In this document: piece by piece, positions 51,701-59,559 of the stretch
How the letters are laid out: the number at the start of each line of letters is the position of its first letter
How positions within the stretch are numbered: position 1 is the stretch's first letter
Notes under the pieces: model-generated
Told to the model about the DNA's origin: nothing
Databases searched by the model: none
The model's input: the letters and a program-made list of their open reading frames with translations, nothing else
DNA from: Oligella sp050920755
Lineage (GTDB): Bacteria > Pseudomonadota > Gammaproteobacteria > Burkholderiales > Burkholderiaceae_B
Length of the DNA stretch: 64,000 bases
Assembly (NCBI RefSeq): GCF_050920755.1
Contig: NZ_CP158480.1
Span: forward strand, 1,674,001-1,738,000
Direction of reading: 5' to 3'
Program-made: the position numbers and the translations under genes

Positions 51701-52805
51701 GAGAGTCCTCCTCCCATGATTCCGGTAAGTTTTTAAGCTGTAAATTAGCCACGGTATAACCGGTCAAACCGGCTTTAGGCTTAGCACCGCGACCGGTTGC
51801 ACCCTCATCGCGAATTTCACCACCGGCACCGGTTGCCGCTCCAGGGAAGGGAGAGATAGCAGTCGGGTGGTTATGCGTCTCAACCTTCATCAGGGTATGC
51901 GTTAAGCGCTTTTTAGGCTGATAGCAAAAGCCGCCGTCAGCACATTTTGAGGCAAAAAAGCGAGTCGCCTCGGCACCTTCCATAATGGCGGCATTATCCG
52001 CATAAGCCACCACCGTACCGCGTGGATTATGCTGATGCGTCTCACGAATCATGCCGAATAACGTCTTTTCTTTGGCTTCACCGTCAATGGTCCAAGAAGC
52101 GTTAAAAATCTTATGGCGACAATGCTCACTATTTGCCTGCGCAAACATCATCAGCTCAACATCGGTAGGGTTGCGCTTTAATCCGGTAAAGGCATTAACC
52201 AGATACTCCACCTCATCCTCAGACAGCGCTAAACCCCACTCCACATTGACTTTTTTCAATGCCTCAGCGCCCTCTTCTAAAATCGCAACGGTACGTAGCG
52301 GCTTAGGCTCTAAATCAAGGAATAAGGCCTTAGCGTCAAAATCATCACCAATCACCACATTTTCCGTCATGCGATCGTGGATCAACTTGATGAACTGCTG
52401 CAATTTCTCAGGCTTTAAGCCACTGCCGGACCAAAAGCTCTTTTCCGGTGTAACCACCATATGAATACCGCGTTCAATGCGAATAATGCTATCAAGACCA
52501 CAGTTATGCGCAATATCGGTGGCTTTAGAAGCCCAAGGAGAAATGGTACCCAAACGCGGAATAATGCGTAATTCAACATCATGCTTAGCAATCTGCGGCT
52601 CTAACACATCCGTATCGCGAGTCAGCAGCTCAGCAAAGGCAGCTTGTTGCTCTGCGGATAATGGCTCTTCGCTATACACATAATATTCAAAACGCGTAAA
52701 AATTTTATCAACCGCCAGGTCTAAGGCTTTAACCTGCTCTTTAAGACGAGCCTTGGTTGATTCCGGTAGTGCAACGGCACCCGGTACAATCAAATAAGAT
52801 GACAC
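48744..52805 (-). CDS. purL: phosphoribosylformylglycinamidine synthase (large form)
   Basis: A 1353-residue single-chain FGAM synthase of purine synthesis. The ATP-binding FGAM domains include VETHNHPTAISPFPGAATG and GAGGLSNAFPELVNDADRG. The C-terminal glutaminase domain has its nucleophile in FALGVCNGCQMM and its histidine in MMPHPERAFR, so it is complete, in contrast with GuaA. The start is GTG 52805, preceded by AGG eight bases upstream. Length is that of proteobacterial PurL. Confidence 0.96.
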   Translation of the reverse strand: MSSYLIVPGAVALPESTKARLKEQVKALDLAVDKIFTRFEYYVYSEEPLSAEQQAAFAELLTRDTDVLEPQIAKHDVELRIIPRLGTISPWASKATDIAHNCGLDSIIRIERGIHMVVTPEKSFWSGSGLKPEKLQQFIKLIHDRMTENVVIGDDFDAKALFLDLEPKPLRTVAILEEGAEALKKVNVEWGLALSEDEVEYLVNAFTGLKRNPTDVELMMFAQANSEHCRHKIFNASWTIDGEAKEKTLFGMIRETHQHNPRGTVVAYADNAAIMEGAEATRFFASKCADGGFCYQPKKRLTHTLMKVETHNHPTAISPFPGAATGAGGEIRDEGATGRGAKPKAGLTGYTVANLQLKNLPESWEEDSHGKPSRIASALDIMIEGPLGGAAFNNEFGRPNILGYFRTYEQTVGGRRWGYQKPIMIAGGLGSIDAELCFKDPIPDGALLIQLGGPGMRIGMGGGAASSMAAGTNTEALDFDSVQRGNPEIERRAQEVINACWQLFENNPIIAIHDVGAGGLSNAFPELVNDADRGAVFDLARVNLEESGMSAADIWSNESQERYVMAIAPESLVLFDEIARRERCPYAVIGIATEERILRVVEGEGLPGEEGSTSTEEASKLRPVDVPIDVILGKPPKMHRDVQSETLAIEPMDVVDLDLRELGLKVMRHPTVANKSFIITIGDRNVGGLTARDQLVGPWQIPVADCAVTLADYEHFRGEAMSMGERSPLAIVDSAAASRMAIAESVTNIAAADIKHLDGLKLSANWMAACGTPGQDAALYEAVQAASEFCQALDISIPVGKDSMSMRTAWTENAADDSGATIEKDVVAPVSLIVTAFAQVEDVRKTLTPQLVTDQGPTSLILIDLGEGKQRLGGSVLSHTIGQFGNEVPDIEDADKLRTFFAVIRSLADEGAILAYHDRSDGGLFATVAEMAFAGHTGVSINVDMLTFDGAVQDWGDYKIRPEQVRVQRDESTIKALFNEELGAVIQVRAEDRDKVLQVLREAGLSLCSHAIGSLNDKDTIEVFRDGEIVLEYQRAELGSVWSEVSYEIAKLRENPQTARAEFDHWKDVNDVGLNAKVDFDPQENIAAPYLNKARPAVAIVREQGSNSQIEMAWAFHKAGFSVYDVHMTDILEGRIHLSELQGIVAAGGFSYGDVLGAGEGWSKTIRYNPKLFDQFSEFFARQDVFALGVCNGCQMMASLSNIIPGAENWPRFTRNQSARHEARLVMAEVSDSNSIFFRDMAGMQAPIVVSHGEGYANFTKQGDSDNVISALRYVNNSGVITEAYPFNPNGSINGIAAVTTEDGRFTIMMPHPERAFRSAMMSWAPKSWGPKDSGGDLTPWMRMFMNARVFID

Positions 52806-52942
52806 GTGATTTACCTAATCTAAGAAAAAGGATATAAAAAAGCTTCCGGCTTAATCACATCATGACGATTAAGCTAAAGAAGTGCTTTCAAAAATAATAG
52901 CTGTATTTTAGCCTTTTTTAAGCATTTACTGTAGGTTTCTCT

Positions 52943-52964
52943 TTTTACAAAATATTTTGTAAAA
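52943..52964. promoter_or_regulatory. perfect 22-bp palindrome, possible operator
   Basis: The 22 bases read identically on both strands; the central part is ACAAAATATTTTGT (52947-52960). It lies 137 bases from the purL start and 223 from pbpG. No T-run or loop makes it a terminator. A dimeric regulator is the likeliest reader. Confidence 0.45.
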
Positions 52965-53111
52965 TTTTGTTAAACAGGGCAAAAAGATCCTCGGCTTTTA
53001 TGGTTAGAAAAGCTACAATTCAAACATTTCATCTTATATTTCAATAGCTTAGCCATTTTAAACAGCACCTATAAACACTCTTAAGAATACCCGCTAAGCT
53101 ATTAATAAATA

Positions 53112-53140
53112 AAGACATTTGATAACTCTCTATGTATAAT
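53112..53140 (+). promoter_or_regulatory. probable pbpG promoter
   Basis: AAGACA (53112-53117) and a perfect TATAAT (53135-53140) are separated by 17 bases, about 47 bases before the pbpG start. Confidence 0.6.
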
Positions 53141-53187
53141 AAGACGGACATCAACCCTCTCAACAATACACTTTAATAAATATAGCT

Positions 53188-54087
53188 ATGTTGACTTTGC
53201 ACAAAACCCTCTTTGCTAAGCGTGCAAGCGCTGCCCTATTTGCGCTTTGCTGCGGCTTCGGCGCCGGCAATGCGTTGGCACAAAATGTCGGCAATCTGAC
53301 GGCTGCACCGGTTATCGGTCAGGTGGATAATGGCGGTGGTATTATCAACTCTGAAATTGCACTGGTGGTCGGCCTAAATGATAATCAGGTACTGTATTCA
53401 AAAAATGCCGACGTGATTCGCCCTATCGCTTCAATCAGCAAATTATTAACCGCCCTGGTGATTACGCGTTCCGGTTTGCCTTTAGATGAAAAAATCACCA
53501 TCACGGCGGATGATATTGACCGTGTTAAGAAATCCAGTTCACGCTTAAGCGTCGGCACTACCCTAAGCCGCCGCGAGATGCTTTTACTGGCGCTTATGTC
53601 CTCTGAAAACCGCGCCGCACATGCTTTAGGTCGCACCTACCCCGGCGGTATGACAGCCTTTGTCAATGAGATGAATTCAGTGGCTCGTCAACTCGGCATG
53701 ACACGTAGCCGCTTTGTGGAACCGACCGGTTTATCACCGATGAATGTCTCCACGCCAAATGATTTAGTGCGTTTATTACGTGCCGTGGGCAAAGACAGCT
53801 TAATTAAGCGCTTCTCTACCAGCGATGATTATAGTGTGGTTACCAGTAACGGGCGCACTGAAAAATATCGCAATACCAATCGTTTAATTCGTAATGACGA
53901 CTGGTCGATTCATATTTCCAAAACCGGTTATATCCGTGAGTCCGGTCAGAGCCTAGTGATGATCACCGAGTTTGAAAAGCGTCCGGTGGCGGTGGTTTTA
54001 CTTAATGCAGAGGGTACGTTAACCCGTTTTGCCGATGCAGTGCGTGTACGCCACGTAGTACAAAACGACTACCCGAGCTTATTCTAG
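53188..54087 (+). CDS. pbpG: D-alanyl-D-alanine endopeptidase (PBP7-like)
   Basis: A 299-residue periplasmic peptidoglycan hydrolase of the S11 family that cleaves cross-links. The signal peptide is at about 1-31 (hydrophobic ASAALFALCCGFGAGNALA, cut after ALA). The three active-site motifs are present: S-x-x-K in SISKLLTALVI, S-x-N in MSSENRAAH, and KTG in HISKTGYIRES. No strong ribosome site precedes ATG 53188. A clear terminator follows. Confidence 0.93.
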   Translation: MLTLHKTLFAKRASAALFALCCGFGAGNALAQNVGNLTAAPVIGQVDNGGGIINSEIALVVGLNDNQVLYSKNADVIRPIASISKLLTALVITRSGLPLDEKITITADDIDRVKKSSSRLSVGTTLSRREMLLLALMSSENRAAHALGRTYPGGMTAFVNEMNSVARQLGMTRSRFVEPTGLSPMNVSTPNDLVRLLRAVGKDSLIKRFSTSDDYSVVTSNGRTEKYRNTNRLIRNDDWSIHISKTGYIRESGQSLVMITEFEKRPVAVVLLNAEGTLTRFADAVRVRHVVQNDYPSLF

Positions 54088-54117
54088 TTCGTCGCATCAA
54101 GTTTTTACAGCATCAAC

Positions 54118-54144
54118 AAGGCCTGCACAGAGTGCAGGCCTTTT
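54118..54144 (+). terminator. intrinsic terminator after pbpG
   Basis: AAGGCCTGCAC (54118-54128) pairs with GTGCAGGCCTT (54132-54142) around a three-base loop, followed by a short T-run. It is symmetric enough to stop transcription from both sides. Confidence 0.9.
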
Positions 54145-54170
54145 GCTATTAATCCATATAAATCAATAAA

Positions 54171-54345
54171 TTAGGGCTGGATAGTGATCTTTAAAACACT
54201 GCTTTCCTGATTCATGAACATATCATAAGCTGCCACCATATCATCCAGTGAACGTATATGAGTCACTAACGACTCTAAATCAACCGACCCGGATTCAATC
54301 ATATTAAGCAAACGACGCATACGATCCTTGCCGTCTAATCTACTG
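54171..54345 (-). pseudogene. 3' remnant of a zinc-type alcohol dehydrogenase
   Basis: On the minus strand one frame encodes GKDRMRRLLNMIESGSVDLE, SLVTHIRSLDDMVAAYDMFM and NQESSVLKITIQP, then a stop at 54171. This is the last ~55 residues of a medium-chain zinc alcohol dehydrogenase (pattern LVTH-x-x-LDD-x-x-x-AY-x-x-F...VLK). An in-frame stop lies just upstream and no catalytic domain is present. The break is about 45 bases before the umuD SOS box, so umuDC may have been inserted here. Confidence 0.82.
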
Positions 54346-54391
54346 ATATGTCAATCACGCGCTGAAGCGATTGCTCTTTAGATGAATTTTA

Positions 54392-54407
54392 CTGTATATT
54401 TATACAG
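54392..54407 (+). promoter_or_regulatory. LexA (SOS) box before umuDC
   Basis: CTGTATATTTATACAG fits the gamma/betaproteobacterial LexA consensus CTGT-N8-ACAG perfectly, 41 bases before the umuD start. It predicts tight repression until DNA damage. Confidence 0.93.
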
Positions 54408-54447
54408 TAATTTTAATTAATCGTATAACCTTTAAAAAGTGATATCC

Positions 54448-54906
54448 ATGAAGCTTAGTTTACTTGGAGAAAGTCTGAGCCCGGAGCTGCTCAAGACTGT
54501 CAGTGTCGGTAAGCGCATCCCACTATTTTTAGAGCGCGTAGCGGCCGGTTTCCCCTCGCCTGCTCAAGACTATATGGAGCACAGTCTGGATCTTAATGAG
54601 CTCTGCATTACGCACCCGGAAGCGACTTATTTTGTACGCTGTGAGGGCGACTCCATGATTGAAGCGGGGATTCATAGTGGCGATATTCTGGTTGTCGACC
54701 GCGCCCTTAACGCCACCCATGGTGATATTGTGATTGCCTCGGTTTATGGTGAGCTGACTGTCAAGGAGCTGCGTTTACGTCCTCAGCCGGGCTTATTCCC
54801 GCGTAATCGCAATTACCGTCCCATCCTACTAAGAGAGGCTGAAGCGCTGGAGCTCTTTGGGGTGGTGACTTATGTATTACATGCATTGCGTGCTCACCAT
54901 AGTTAG
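54448..54906 (+). CDS. umuD: SOS mutagenesis protein UmuD
   Basis: A 152-residue LexA-type S24 protein that becomes UmuD' by RecA-aided self-cleavage and then partners UmuC as Pol V. The cleavage site Ala-Gly is in VAAGFPSPAQDY. The catalytic serine is in CEGDSMIEAGIHSGDI and the lysine in GELTVKELRL. ATG 54448 is chosen; a GTG three codons earlier is possible. It is under a perfect LexA box and followed by umuC. Confidence 0.94.
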   Translation: MKLSLLGESLSPELLKTVSVGKRIPLFLERVAAGFPSPAQDYMEHSLDLNELCITHPEATYFVRCEGDSMIEAGIHSGDILVVDRALNATHGDIVIASVYGELTVKELRLRPQPGLFPRNRNYRPILLREAEALELFGVVTYVLHALRAHHS

Positions 54907-54910
54907 ACCG

Positions 54911-56224
54911 ATGGCTACGCCTCCCCACCCCATTAGCGCCGGCAATCAGGTTTTTGCTTTGGTTGACTGTAATAGCTTTTACGCCAGCTGTGAAAAGTTA
55001 TTCAGACCGGATCTGCGCCATCGCCCGGTGGTTGTGCTGTCTAATAACGACGGTTGTGTGGTGGCACGCTCCAAAGAGGCCAAGGATCTGGGCATCCCCA
55101 TGGGCGTCCCGTTTTTTAAAATCAAGGATCTGCTTAAAAGACACCGTGTCGGCTTTTTTTCTTCCAATTACACGCTTTATGCCGATATCAGTCGTCGGGT
55201 GATGTCAGTACTGAGCGAGATGGCACCGGATATCGAGGTGTATTCGATTGATGAGGCCTTCTTAGATCTTTCCGATATCTCGGAGCTGCAGTCTATCGAA
55301 GCGTTTAATCACTACGGGCAGCTGATTCGTGAGCGCATTGATAAGTGGGTGGGCATACCAATCGGGGTAGGTATTGCACCCACTAAAACCCTGGCAAAGC
55401 TTGCCAATCATGCCGCCAAAAAGTATCCGGCCAGTCGCGGCGTGGTGACTTTATTAGCACCGCAACGCCGTGAAAAGCTCTTAAAACTCACGCCGGTAGA
55501 GGACATTTGGGGGATCGGACGACGTTTATCACAGCATTTACATCAGTTCGGCATCCACACGGCATGGGATTTAGCCTGTCTTCATCCGGATCTGGCACGT
55601 CAGCAATTTTCCGTGGTACTGGAGCGCACGGTGCGCGAACTGAATGGCGAGTCCTGCCTATCACTCGACGATATTCAAACTAAAAAGCAGATTATCAGCA
55701 GTCGCAGCTTTGGTAAAACCATCACCCAACAAAGTGAGATGGAGCAGGCACTTAGCGAGTATACGGCCATTGCCGTCGCTAAACTACGCCGGGAAAAGCA
55801 GCGAGCCAAGCAGCTTAGCGTATTTATTCAAACCAATCGCTATAAACACGATGAGCATTATTATTACAACAGCGCCACCGGTGACCTGGTTTTGGCCAGT
55901 GATGACAGCCGTGAGTTTATCGCTTTGGCATTACGACTACTTAAGCGAATTTGGCGTGAAGGCTATCACTATAATAAAGCCGGCGTGATGCTGAGTGATT
56001 TTTATACGGTTCAATACGATCAGACACAGCTTTTCGATGATGAGGTACAAAATATGCGCGGACGCTATTTAATGCAGACCATTGATAAGCTGAACCATCA
56101 GCTACCGGGCAGCATTCGCTTCGGTAGCCAGGGGAGCAGCCCAAATAGTCGGTGGGCGATGCAGCGTCGCTACCTCTCCCCTGCCTACACCACGCGCTGG
56201 CAAGAAATCCCACGCGTGCGTTAA
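54911..56224 (+). CDS. umuC: Y-family DNA polymerase V subunit UmuC
   Basis: A 437-residue translesion polymerase. The first metal site is in FALVDCNSFYASCEKLFRPD and the catalytic Asp-Glu pair in EVYSIDEAFLDL. The helix-hairpin region PVEDIWGIGRRLSQHL, SRSFGKTITQ and the C-terminal SPAYTTRWQEIPRVR match E. coli UmuC to its end. ATG 54911 lies five bases after the umuD stop; the frame is also open upstream to 54872. The ribosome site is weak, suggesting coupling to umuD. Confidence 0.94.
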   Translation: MATPPHPISAGNQVFALVDCNSFYASCEKLFRPDLRHRPVVVLSNNDGCVVARSKEAKDLGIPMGVPFFKIKDLLKRHRVGFFSSNYTLYADISRRVMSVLSEMAPDIEVYSIDEAFLDLSDISELQSIEAFNHYGQLIRERIDKWVGIPIGVGIAPTKTLAKLANHAAKKYPASRGVVTLLAPQRREKLLKLTPVEDIWGIGRRLSQHLHQFGIHTAWDLACLHPDLARQQFSVVLERTVRELNGESCLSLDDIQTKKQIISSRSFGKTITQQSEMEQALSEYTAIAVAKLRREKQRAKQLSVFIQTNRYKHDEHYYYNSATGDLVLASDDSREFIALALRLLKRIWREGYHYNKAGVMLSDFYTVQYDQTQLFDDEVQNMRGRYLMQTIDKLNHQLPGSIRFGSQGSSPNSRWAMQRRYLSPAYTTRWQEIPRVR

Positions 56225-56237
56225 GTCGGCGCGTACC

Positions 56238-56292
56238 CTAAGCAAGCACTAAGCAAGCACTAAGCAAGCACTAAGTAAGCACTAAGTAAGCG
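56238..56292. repeat. five tandem 11-bp repeats
   Basis: The unit CTAAG(C/T)AAGCA occurs five times head to tail; the last two carry T at the variable base and the last ends in G. Short CGGCGC (56226-56231) and GCGCCG (56291-56296) arms flank the array as an inverted pair. It lies between the convergent ends of umuC and dnaB and is non-coding. Confidence 0.85.
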
Positions 56293-56303
56293 CCGGGTAG
56301 ACA

Positions 56304-57881
56304 CTACTCACCGACAAAGGCCGGGCTGGCGCCGCTATAGTTCACAAACTTCGTATGCTCACCGATAAAGGTTAAGCGCACAGTACCGATAGGTCCGTTA
56401 CGCTGCTTACCGATAATAATTTCAGCAACGCCTTTGTCCGGAGAGTTTTCGTTATAAACCTCGTCACGATAAATAAAGATAATCACGTCCGCATCCTGCT
56501 CAATCGCCCCCGACTCTCGAAGGTCAGACATAATAGGACGCTTATTAGGACGGCTTTCCAAACTACGGTTCAGCTGTGACAGTGCGATTACCGGACAATC
56601 CAGCTCACGCGCCAAGCTCTTTAAAGAGCGGCTGATTTCTGAAATTTCATTAGCACGGTTTTCATTGCGACTAAAGCCGCTACCGGACATTAGCTGCAAA
56701 TAGTCCACGACGATTAAACCTAAACCACCATGCTTACGACTTAAACGACGTGCTCGTGCTCTTAAGTCGATAGGATTAAGGCCAGGCGTTTCATCAATAA
56801 AAATTTGCGCATGCTGTAAACGATCCACGGCACGAGTCACCTTGACCCAGTCCTCGTTATTCAGCGTGCCCTTACGCATACGCTGTTGGTCAATTTTACC
56901 CACAGAGCCCAGCATACGATGTGCCAATTGCGCCGCACCCATCTCCATCGAGAATACCAGTACGGGTTTCTTTTCAACCAAAGCCACATGCTCCACAATA
57001 TTCATGGAGAAAGAAGTCTTACCCATGGCGGGGCGACCGGCCACAATGGTTAAATCGCCGCCGTGCAAGCCGGCGGTTTTAGCATCCAAATCAATAAAAC
57101 CGGTGGGGGTACCGGTCACTTCCGAGTCACTACCACGCTGCGATAACTCAGTCAGATTATTAATCACCTCAAGCATCGCATCACTAATCGCAACGAACTC
57201 AGCGCTCTTTTTATTACTTTCTTCAGAGATACGATAGATTTTGGCCTCTGACTCATCAAGAATTTCACGTGCTGAGCGACCTTGAGGATTTAAGGCAGCG
57301 GTGCCAATCTCATCAGAGGCACTGAGTAAATGACGTAGAATCGAGCGTTCACGAACAATCTCCGCATAAGTGCGAATATTGGAAACGGATGGGGTATTTT
57401 GCGCTAAGGCATTTAAATAAACTAAACCACCGACGTCCTTATCCGTACCTTCCAGCTTTAAAGCATCGTAAACGGTTAACACATCCGCCGGTCGATCCAT
57501 GCTGATCAGGTTTTGAATATGACGCCAAATAATGCGATGATGGTGCCGATAAAAATCATCCTCACTGAGGACATCGCCGACCTGCTCATTGGCCAAGTTA
57601 TTGAGCAACAAACCACCCAAAACCGATTGCTCGGCCTCAATGGAGTGCGGTGGTAAACGCAAATTATCCAATTGTTGATCAGACTGAGGTGCCATTTGGA
57701 TCAGTGCGTTGTCCAATGGTTGCGCCGGCGGCAGAGCATCGTGCGGCACCTCTATCATGGACATCGCCGTCGCATCCTCATAAAAGGGCTCGGGAAAAAT
57801 ATCCTCAGGCAAATTGCCGGCCTGCGGCTCAAGGGGATTATCGGAATCATCCATAAATGGATGCTCATCATGCGTTGACAT
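56304..57881 (-). CDS. dnaB: replicative DNA helicase
   Basis: A 525-residue hexameric helicase. A long acidic N-terminal extension (about 1-70, rich in D, E and P) precedes the usual DnaB N-domain (LRLPPHSIEAEQSVLGGLLL). The RecA-like domain has Walker A in AGRPAMGKTSFSM, Walker B in LIVVDYLQLM and the arginine-finger region SDLRESGAIEQDADV. ATG 57881 (MSTHDEHPF) is likely; a TTG 11 codons upstream lacks support. A strong hairpin lies 34 bases upstream, between rplI and dnaB. Confidence 0.94.
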   Translation of the reverse strand: MSTHDEHPFMDDSDNPLEPQAGNLPEDIFPEPFYEDATAMSMIEVPHDALPPAQPLDNALIQMAPQSDQQLDNLRLPPHSIEAEQSVLGGLLLNNLANEQVGDVLSEDDFYRHHHRIIWRHIQNLISMDRPADVLTVYDALKLEGTDKDVGGLVYLNALAQNTPSVSNIRTYAEIVRERSILRHLLSASDEIGTAALNPQGRSAREILDESEAKIYRISEESNKKSAEFVAISDAMLEVINNLTELSQRGSDSEVTGTPTGFIDLDAKTAGLHGGDLTIVAGRPAMGKTSFSMNIVEHVALVEKKPVLVFSMEMGAAQLAHRMLGSVGKIDQQRMRKGTLNNEDWVKVTRAVDRLQHAQIFIDETPGLNPIDLRARARRLSRKHGGLGLIVVDYLQLMSGSGFSRNENRANEISEISRSLKSLARELDCPVIALSQLNRSLESRPNKRPIMSDLRESGAIEQDADVIIFIYRDEVYNENSPDKGVAEIIIGKQRNGPIGTVRLTFIGEHTKFVNYSGASPAFVGE

Positions 57882-57914
57882 AGGCGTAACCCAAACTCGA
57901 TGATTAAAAACCAA

Positions 57915-57950
57915 AATAGCAGTAACGATTATATCGCTACTGCTATTTTT
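57915..57950. terminator. bidirectional terminator/attenuator between rplI and dnaB
   Basis: AATAGCAGTA-x-CGAT (57915-57929) pairs with ATCG-x-TACTGCTATT (57933-57947): 14 pairs, one mismatch, three-base loop. T-rich tails follow on both strands. It should end most rpsF-operon transcripts before dnaB. Confidence 0.8.
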
Positions 57951-57984
57951 ATACAGATTAGTTTAATCTTAAACCAGATTAATA

Positions 57985-58437
57985 CTAGGCCATCTCACCA
58001 ATCACGTTAACAGTGATGTTAGCAGCAATATCTGCATATAAGTGAACAGTCACAGGGTACTCGCCAACCGCTTTTAAAGCACCGTCAGGCATACGTACTT
58101 GACTTCTTTCGACCTCAAAACCGGCTTGCTCAAGTAAACGAGCGATGTCGATATTAGTCACGGAACCGAATAAACGACCGTCAACACCGGCTTTTTGAGT
58201 TACGTCCAGTCTGTAATCAGCCAGTTTAGCAGCTAAAGCTTCAGCAGAAGCTACGCGATCTGCCTGCGCTTTTTCAAGCTCGGCACGACGTGCTTCGAAT
58301 TCCTTGATAGCAGCATCAGTAGCACGCTGCGCTTTACCTTGAGGGATTAAGTAGTTACGAGCGTAACCGTTACGCACGCGCACCACATCACCTAATTGAC
58401 CAACCTTACCGATGGTTTCTAATAAAATTACTTGCAT
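57985..58437 (-). CDS. rplI: 50S ribosomal protein L9
   Basis: A 150-residue L9. The N-terminal RNA-binding domain MQVILLETIGKVGQLGDVVR with VRNGYARNYLIPQGKA is followed by the long connecting helix (about 42-75) and the C-terminal domain. Normal length. It follows rpsR by 14 bases in the conserved rpsF-priB-rpsR-rplI order. Confidence 0.97.
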   Translation of the reverse strand: MQVILLETIGKVGQLGDVVRVRNGYARNYLIPQGKAQRATDAAIKEFEARRAELEKAQADRVASAEALAAKLADYRLDVTQKAGVDGRLFGSVTNIDIARLLEQAGFEVERSQVRMPDGALKAVGEYPVTVHLYADIAANITVNVIGEMA

Positions 58438-58451
58438 CTTGCCACCCCTGA

Positions 58452-58727
58452 TTATTTATGACTGTCAGTAAATGGTAACAAAGCTAAGAAGCGAGCGCGC
58501 TTGATCGCTGTGTCTAACTGACGCTGGTAGTGTGCTTTAGTACCGGTTAAACGAGCCGGAATTACCTTGCCGGTCTCAGTAATGAAATCGCGTAAAGTAT
58601 CGATGTCTTTGTAATCGATCTCTTCAACACCTGCAGCTGTGAAGCGGCAGAATCTACGACGCTTAAATAATGGATTTTGCTGTGGAAAACGACTTTTTCT
58701 GTCTCTTCCTCTTTTTGCTTGTGCCAT
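58452..58727 (-). CDS. rpsR: 30S ribosomal protein S18
   Basis: A 91-residue basic S18 with the conserved core KRRRFCRFTAAGVEEIDYKD, then TETGKVIPARLTGTKAHYQR and AIKRARFLALLPF. It binds 16S RNA together with S6. It lies between priB and rplI. Confidence 0.97.
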   Translation of the reverse strand: MAQAKRGRDRKSRFPQQNPLFKRRRFCRFTAAGVEEIDYKDIDTLRDFITETGKVIPARLTGTKAHYQRQLDTAIKRARFLALLPFTDSHK

Positions 58728-58778
58728 GATAATTACCTATAATTATGGTTGGGATATTCATCCCGATATTCTTTAAAA

Positions 58779-59090
58779 CTAAACGATAATCGAATTGCCT
58801 GCTATGCGCTTAAAGCCTTGAATATGAAGTATTAATCTGCGGGAGTTTTTGCGAGTATTGTTTAAAAAACCCTCTACCTCTACAAAACTGCCCAATTCAA
58901 GCCTACTTAAAGCCTCTGCAACATCGCCAATGGCTCTGGCTTCCAACTCGAAGTCTAACTGTCGCGGATGAGCTGCCTCTATCACCTCGGATTGATGCCT
59001 CAGTACTAAATCTAAAACACTGAGACCGGCGGGTGTATAGCGTATTGGCTGAACTTCACTCAAAATAAGCCGTAATTGAACCCTATTCAT
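58779..59090 (-). CDS. priB: primosomal replication protein PriB
   Basis: A 103-residue OB-fold single-strand DNA-binding protein of replication restart. It has the features of betaproteobacterial PriB (TPAGLSVLDLVLRHQSEVIE, DVAEALSRLELGSFVEVEGF, SRRLILHIQGF). The rpsF-priB-rpsR context supports the call. Confidence 0.92.
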   Translation of the reverse strand: MNRVQLRLILSEVQPIRYTPAGLSVLDLVLRHQSEVIEAAHPRQLDFELEARAIGDVAEALSRLELGSFVEVEGFLNNTRKNSRRLILHIQGFKRIAGNSIIV

Positions 59091-59133
59091 ACTAGCGGCT
59101 TGTGGCTAATGGCAAATCGACAAACAAAGGAAA

Positions 59134-59559
59134 TTACTCCTCTGCTTCTTCCTCTTCGTCTTCTTCGATTTCTTCAAGATCAGCATCGTCATCAGCAACG
59201 CTGTCGTCTGAAGAAGCGGATTTACGAGCCTCATCACGCTCAACTGATTTCATCATAATCGATGGCTCAGTAATCGCTTTATCAGTTTTGATGATTAGGT
59301 TACGAAGAATCGCATCGTTATAGCGGAAAGAATGCTCTAACTCATCTAAAACGTCTAAACCACACTCGATATTCATACAAATATAGTGTGCTTTAACCAG
59401 CTTCTGAATAGGGTAAGCCAATTGACGACGACCCCAGTCCTCTAGACGGTGGATTTTACCGCCCTTTTCAGTAATCATGGCTTGATAACGCTCAACCATG
59501 GCCGGCACCTGCTCGCTTTGATCAGGGTGCACGATAAACACTACTTCATAGTGACGCAT
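59134..59559 (-). CDS. rpsF: 30S ribosomal protein S6
   Basis: A 141-residue S6. The core (MRHYEVVFIVHPDQSEQVPA, HRLEDWGRRQLAYPIQKLVK, AHYICMNIEC) is normal. The C-terminal ~35 residues form a strongly acidic tail of Asp, Glu and Ser (SDDSVADDDADLEEIEEDEE), longer than usual. It is the first gene of the operon; a strong promoter lies about 135 bases upstream. Confidence 0.96.
   Translation of the reverse strand: MRHYEVVFIVHPDQSEQVPAMVERYQAMITEKGGKIHRLEDWGRRQLAYPIQKLVKAHYICMNIECGLDVLDELEHSFRYNDAILRNLIIKTDKAITEPSIMMKSVERDEARKSASSDDSVADDDADLEEIEEDEEEEAEE

Larger units (their letters stand above)
52806..53187. other. divergent spacer between purL and pbpG
   Basis: About 380 AT-rich bases with no gene. 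It contains a perfect 22-bp palindrome at 52943-52964 and a probable pbpG promoter at 53112-53140, listed separately. A TAAAAT box on the minus strand near 52915 could serve purL, but its -35 is poor. No PurR-type box (ACGCAAACG...) was seen. Confidence 0.55.

Noticed and set aside
52806..53187. PurR operator for purL
   Set aside because: No ACGCAAACG-type half-sites; the palindrome present has a different sequence.
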